7,868 bases of DNA from Rhizosphaericola sp047606825 (GTDB lineage: Bacteria; Bacteroidota; Bacteroidia; Chitinophagales; Chitinophagaceae), in contig JASGDY010000035.1 of NCBI GenBank assembly GCA_047606825.1, forward strand, positions 1 through 7,868, given 5' to 3'. Positions 5,069 through 7,868 of this stretch are shown here, piece after piece (the stretch's first letter is position 1; the number at the start of each line of letters is the position of its first letter). The notes under the pieces were generated by a model. It searched no databases. It saw only the letters and a list, made by a program, of their open reading frames with translations, and was not told where the DNA came from. Position numbers and translations under genes: made by a program.

Positions 5069-5944
5069 TTAAATCTGGCTTAGAATTTCCAATGTCTGTG
5101 CAATAAGCCGGTTCATGGTTGCTGCCGCATTTTTGGTGAAAGTCTTGGCAATACGGTTGGCAATGATGGCATTGACGCTCAGGCATTGGTGTCCCAACAG
5201 TTTCCCCAAACCATAAATGGCACTCGTTTCCATCTCAAAATTGGAAATCCTATAAGGCCCGTAGCCGAAAGTCGTCAGCTGGTCAACCAGCAACGGATAA
5301 GTCAGTCCCAACCGCAACACGCGTCCCTGCGGTCCGAAAAATCCCGGACAAGTAACTGTAATGCCTTGGTGGTAGCCTTCCACGAAATGTTTCAGCAAGG
5401 AAGGTCCTGCCATGCTGATATACGGTGTGAGATAGTTGTCGAGGTTGGTGTGCGTGATGAATGCGCCTATCAATTCGTTTTCCTGTTCGTTGTTGTCGTG
5501 TCGGTAAAAGTTCAGCACATTGTCGAGGCCCAATCCATGCGTTCCCGCCACAAAGCTGTCTACGGGAATGTCTGCCTGCAAGGAACCGCTCGTGCCGATG
5601 CGGACAATCTGCAAAGATTTAAGTTGCGGTTTGATTTCGCGTGTTGCAAAATCGATGTTGGCCAAGGCGTCCAGCTCGTTCATCACGATGTCGATATTGT
5701 CGGGGCCGATGCCGGAGGACAGGACGGTAAGGCGTTTCTTACCGATGTAACCCGTATGCGAAACAAACTCCCTGTGCGCGTTTTGGAATTCGATTTTGTC
5801 AAAATGCCGACTAATCAGAGGTACGCGCCCCGGGTCGCCGACCGTGATGACGGTGTCTGCCAACTCTTCCGGTCTTATGTCCAAATGGTAGACAGCGCCT
5901 CTTTCGTTGATAATCAGCTCACTTTCCGCGATACGATTGCTCAT
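5069..5944 (-). CDS. Nucleoside phosphorylase (uridine phosphorylase-like)
   Basis: From ATG 5944 the protein has 291 residues. It shows the nucleoside phosphorylase-I fold signatures: ITVGDPGRVPLIS (about 33-45, phosphate binding), HREF (57-60), VLSSGIGPDN (74-83), IVRIGTSGSLQ (113-123, phosphate and ribose site) and NFEMETSAIYGLGKLLGH (235-252), where the Glu-Met-Glu contacts the ribose. The enzyme would cleave a nucleoside with phosphate to give a free base and ribose-1-phosphate in salvage. GFFGPQGR (201-208) resembles the base-recognition loop region of uridine phosphorylases, so uridine is the likeliest substrate, but other nucleosides cannot be excluded. The open frame runs upstream to about 6052. 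That extension overlaps the tRNA promoter and has no family resemblance, so the later ATG is chosen. It is divergent from the tRNA-Cys gene and in line with dapF, but dapF has its own promoter. Confidence 0.9.
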   Translation of the reverse strand: MSNRIAESELIINERGAVYHLDIRPEELADTVITVGDPGRVPLISRHFDKIEFQNAHREFVSHTGYIGKKRLTVLSSGIGPDNIDIVMNELDALANIDFATREIKPQLKSLQIVRIGTSGSLQADIPVDSFVAGTHGLGLDNVLNFYRHDNNEQENELIGAFITHTNLDNYLTPYISMAGPSLLKHFVEGYHQGITVTCPGFFGPQGRVLRLGLTYPLLVDQLTTFGYGPYRISNFEMETSAIYGLGKLLGHQCLSVNAIIANRIAKTFTKNAAATMNRLIAQTLEILSQI

Positions 5945-6005
5945 GGCTACAATGATTTTGCGACAAAAATCGTATTTAAATTTTGACAAAAAAAGATTTA
6001 ATATT

Positions 6006-6035
6006 TTTGCAGTTCCGCTGAAACATCTATTTTTG
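6006..6035 (+). promoter_or_regulatory. Promoter of the tRNA-Cys gene
   Basis: TTTG at 6006-6009 and TATTTTTG at 6028-6035 are separated by 18 bases, close to the spacing of Bacteroidetes -33/-7 promoters (TTTG ... TAnnTTTG). The predicted start is near 6042, about a dozen bases before the mature tRNA. The upstream TTTG itself belongs to another TATTTTTG copy at 6002-6009. Confidence 0.55.
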
Positions 6036-6054
6036 CAACCCTTTGACACCATAG

Positions 6055-6125
6055 GGTACCATGGCCGAGTGGTTAGGCTGAGCTCTGCAAAAGCTCCTAC
6101 AGCAGTTCGAATCTGCTTGGTACCT
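6055..6125 (+). tRNA. tRNA-Cys (anticodon GCA)
   Basis: A full cloverleaf folds. The acceptor stem GGTACCA (6055-6061) pairs perfectly with TGGTACC (6118-6124). The D-arm stem is GCC/GGC, the anticodon stem is GAGCT/AGCTC with loop CTGCAAA (anticodon GCA at 6087-6089), and the T-arm AGCAG/CTGCT closes the TTCGAAT loop. The discriminator base is T (6125), as required for cysteine tRNAs. CCA is not encoded, as is common in this phylum. The gene is intact even though an integrase gene follows it, so the element presumably restores the 3' end on integration. Confidence 0.97.
6101..6125 (+). other. Probable integration site (att) at the tRNA-Cys 3' end
   Basis: The T-arm and acceptor end of a tRNA are the usual crossover target of tyrosine integrases, and an integrase gene begins 122 bases downstream on the same strand. 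The matching direct repeat at the far end of the island would lie outside the window, so the exact core cannot be defined. This is inferred from context only. Confidence 0.3.
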
Positions 6126-6131
6126 CGTAAA

Positions 6132-6157
6132 GAGCCCGCGCAACGTGGGTTCTTTTT
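6132..6157 (+). terminator. Rho-independent terminator of tRNA-Cys
   Basis: GAGCCCGCG (6132-6140) pairs with CGTGGGTTC (6144-6152) over nine positions including two G-T wobbles, with a CAA loop. TTTTT follows at once (6153-6157), and flanking A bases can extend the stem. It begins seven bases after the tRNA and should isolate it from the integrase gene. Confidence 0.82.
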
Positions 6158-6221
6158 GTTTTATAGCCTATGTATAAACATTTCTCGGTCTTTCTCGTAG
6201 TTTCTTGTATCTTTTCAACCC

Positions 6222-6229
6222 TATTTTTG
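6222..6229 (+). promoter_or_regulatory. Candidate promoter element of the integrase gene
   Basis: TATTTTTG fits TAnnTTTG exactly and lies 17 bases before the ATG at 6247, so the leader would be only about 10 bases. No good -33 TTTG is seen at the standard distance. It overlaps the first copy of the 11-bp tandem repeat by three bases, which would let a protein bound to the repeat block transcription. Confidence 0.45.
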
Positions 6230-6248
6230 TTACCAATTTGTTACCAAT
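6227..6248 (+). repeat. Perfect 11-bp tandem repeat at the integrase start
   Basis: TTGTTACCAAT occurs twice without a gap (6227-6237 and 6238-6248), running from the promoter element into the A and T of the start codon. The core TTACCA resembles the GGTACC acceptor sequence of the neighbouring tRNA. Tandem direct repeats near attachment sites often serve as arm-type binding sites for integrase or as operators. The repeat is certain; the role is inferred. Confidence 0.6.
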
Positions 6249-7410
6249 GATTAGATATAAAGTGAGAGCGATACTCAAAGAGAACAAGAAAAAGCCAAAC
6301 GGCCTTGTGCCGATATACCTTTCCGTTACTATTGACGGAAGGCGGTCTTATATGTCAACCTCCCACTATATCAATAAAATTCACTGGGACGGCAAGAATG
6401 AGGTTGTCAAAAGCGGCAATCCGTTTTCCGGGGAAATCAATATGGACATCCAGTCCAAAAAGTCAGAAATAATCAAGAAAGTGGTAGGTGCGCAGATCGA
6501 CGAAAAGACGATTACAGTTACATCCCTAAAAAGGGATCTTTCCTCTGCTGCCACGACCAACTATTTTGATTTCTCCGACAAGCTGGTCGAGGAACTACGT
6601 TACATGGACACAAGGAAAAGCGGTACGCTGGAAAACTACCGGAAGCACAACGAGAAATTTTCTAAGTTCACAAAGTCAAAGGCGGTAACGTTCCAGGACA
6701 TCAATGCGGAGATGCTGCAAGAGTTTAGGATGTGGCTCAAGAACGATGGTAAGTCTACCAACTATTCAAGCGCAATATTCAAGTCCATGCGCAAGATGTT
6801 CAACACGGCCATCCAGCGCAAAGTGATACCTTCGACATTGTATCCTTTTTCAGAGATTGAATTCCCGGAATACAAGGCGCCAGGAAAAGAGTATCTTACA
6901 AAAGAAGAAATCGACAAATGGGAAAAGGAGATTCCGAACATCACAGATGCTAAAATGAAACAGGCTGCCGTATATTTTTTGTTCGGGGTATTTACTGGGC
7001 TGAGGGTATCGGACTGGTATCAGTTCGACGAGAAAAAGCATATCGTTGACGGATTTCTGCGTATTAGGCCAAAGAAGACGGGATTTGTCCGCATGGAAGT
7101 CAACAAACGAATAGAACGTGTATTGGCTCTGATACGCGAAACACCGCTCAAAGCTTATGAGCAGGATTTGAACGAGCAATTAAAGCTCATTGCCAAGCGA
7201 CTGAAAATAAGGAAGAAACTAACGACGCACTGCGCCCGGCATACGTTTGCCATTACGATATGCCTTGGCAATAACATAAGCTCCGAAACAGGGGCGGAGC
7301 TTATGGGCATCACGCTTGCCACTTTTGTCAACAACTATTCTCAGGTCAACGACGAAAAAATAAACATGGAAACCCGCAACGCTTGGAAAGGGGAGTGGTG
7401 GGACAAATAA
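6247..7410 (+). CDS. Tyrosine recombinase / site-specific integrase (Bacteroidetes type)
   Basis: From ATG 6247 the product has 387 residues. An N-terminal arm-DNA-binding domain (about 1-95, MIRYKVRAILKENKKK, then VPIYLSVTIDGRRSYMSTS) is followed by a SAM-like core-binding domain (about 105-195, DKLVEELRYM, TLENYRKHNEKFSKF). The catalytic domain (about 215-387) shows Arg253 in FTGLRVSDW, Lys277 in RPKKTGF, His328 and Arg331 in THCARHTFA, and the nucleophile Tyr364 in FVNNYSQV. The usual second His/Trp (as in LGH) is Ile355 in LMGITLATF, nine residues before the Tyr as expected. It should integrate and excise the island at the tRNA-Cys. The frame extends upstream to a TTG at 6205, but homology starts at MIRYK. 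No strong Shine-Dalgarno is visible. It is transcribed away from the tRNA, as in many island left ends. Confidence 0.95.
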   Translation: MIRYKVRAILKENKKKPNGLVPIYLSVTIDGRRSYMSTSHYINKIHWDGKNEVVKSGNPFSGEINMDIQSKKSEIIKKVVGAQIDEKTITVTSLKRDLSSAATTNYFDFSDKLVEELRYMDTRKSGTLENYRKHNEKFSKFTKSKAVTFQDINAEMLQEFRMWLKNDGKSTNYSSAIFKSMRKMFNTAIQRKVIPSTLYPFSEIEFPEYKAPGKEYLTKEEIDKWEKEIPNITDAKMKQAAVYFLFGVFTGLRVSDWYQFDEKKHIVDGFLRIRPKKTGFVRMEVNKRIERVLALIRETPLKAYEQDLNEQLKLIAKRLKIRKKLTTHCARHTFAITICLGNNISSETGAELMGITLATFVNNYSQVNDEKINMETRNAWKGEWWDK

Positions 7411-7416
7411 AACACG

Positions 7417-7444
7417 GCCTAGGAACTCCGGGTTTATCCTAGGC
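7417..7444. terminator. Hairpin between convergent genes, probable terminator
   Basis: GCCTAGGA (7417-7424) and TCCTAGGC (7437-7444) form a perfect 8-bp stem around a 12-base loop, 6 bases after the integrase stop. On the plus strand no T-run follows. On the minus strand the hairpin is followed by GTGTTTTATTTG, so it suits termination of the hypothetical gene from the right better. It may serve both directions. Confidence 0.55.
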
Positions 7445-7495
7445 TCTTAGAATGGGTATAAAGGCAGGGGACGATTTGGATGCAAAAATAATATA

Positions 7496-7840
7496 TCAGT
7501 CAAAAAAGTTAGGCGTTTCGTTTTCAACAATCTCTAAAATCCTATCCTGAATCTCAATTCCTAACGGGCTGTCAACGCATTCATTAATATATTTTTCTAT
7601 ATATTCGTCATTTGCTGTTTTAACCAACGTCTTATACGAACAAAACATCTGCTGTTTCGCTGTTTCCGAATTGGTTTTAAAATATGCATTTCTTGGAAGT
7701 CCACTGTCGTAATTACTGCGCAAACGTATATTATAAATACGCCGTTCACCCCTAAAATCATCTTGTTCAAAAGTAAAGTCAACACTCGTTGATCCTTCTT
7801 TTTTGTCATGCTGAAAGTGTCTAAAGTTGGGTTGTCCCAT
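7496..7840 (-). CDS. Hypothetical protein, 114 residues
   Basis: I do not recognise this protein. It starts MGQPNFRHFQHDKKEG, is hydrophilic throughout with no signal peptide or membrane segment, and is rich in charged and aromatic residues. The middle part (VDFTFEQDDF, RIYNIRLRSNYDSG) looks like short beta strands. The C-terminal half (SETAKQQMFCSYKTLVKTAND, EYIEKYINECVDS) looks helical, and the tail EIVENETPNFFD is acidic. ATG 7840 is the only reasonable start. Upstream there is an A-rich stretch (TTTAAAAAA) and no Shine-Dalgarno. It converges on the integrase gene and shares a hairpin with it. It is probably the first cargo gene of the island. Frame length and amino acid composition support coding, but no family match can be claimed. 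Confidence 0.62.
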   Translation of the reverse strand: MGQPNFRHFQHDKKEGSTSVDFTFEQDDFRGERRIYNIRLRSNYDSGLPRNAYFKTNSETAKQQMFCSYKTLVKTANDEYIEKYINECVDSPLGIEIQDRILEIVENETPNFFD

Positions 7841-7868
7841 TTTTTTAAATTTAAAATGAATAAATAAA

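Noticed and set aside
5186..5986. Plus-strand open frame of 266 codons opposite the nucleoside phosphorylase
   Set aside because: It lies antisense to a gene with all family motifs and has no recognisable domain or ribosome binding site.
1..7868. CRISPR array, toxin-antitoxin pair or retron
   Set aside because: No regularly spaced repeats, no reverse transcriptase and no recognisable small toxin-antitoxin operon were found on either strand.

Overview
The window looks like a chromosomal segment of a Bacteroidetes (probably Bacteroidales) bacterium. Candidate promoters carry the TAnnTTTG -7 element of that phylum (TATTTTTG before the tRNA and the integrase, TATCTTTG before dapF). Shine-Dalgarno sequences are mostly weak or A-rich, and the tyrosine recombinase has the Bacteroidetes domain layout.

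Left part (1-2660): an accessory-looking mosaic. It opens with a possible gene tail (2-103) and a DUF2200 gene (133-489) broken by one in-frame TAA. Three minus-strand genes follow: a VOC/glyoxalase-fold protein and a Cdd1-type helix-hairpin-helix protein that overlap each other, and an AT-rich left-handed beta-helix acyltransferase. These units are separated by similar non-coding blocks built on GTTAG(C/T)GG / CC(A/G)CTAAC boxes. On the coding strand the order is gene, CTAAC box, imperfect hairpin, GTTAG box, next gene. That is the layout of integron gene cassettes, although the boxes do not fit the classical attC consensus and no integron integrase is present. This is the most interesting signal in the window.

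Middle (2665-5944): ordinary housekeeping genes, all on the minus strand. They are a Nudix hydrolase, a CorA-type metal transporter, dapF (diaminopimelate epimerase, overlapping corA by 4 bases in an ATGA junction) and a uridine phosphorylase-like nucleoside phosphorylase. dapF and corA form a clear operon with a promoter inside the gap upstream of dapF.

Right part (6006-7868): an intact tRNA-Cys(GCA) with its own promoter and terminator, followed by a same-strand tyrosine integrase starting about 120 bases downstream. This is the usual left edge of a tRNA-integrated genomic island. The integrase start is preceded by a perfect 11-bp tandem repeat, and the usual second His/Trp of its active site is Ile. 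A convergent hypothetical gene (7496-7840) is the first visible cargo, and a perfect 8-bp-stem hairpin lies between the two genes. The rest of the island and any second att copy lie beyond the window.
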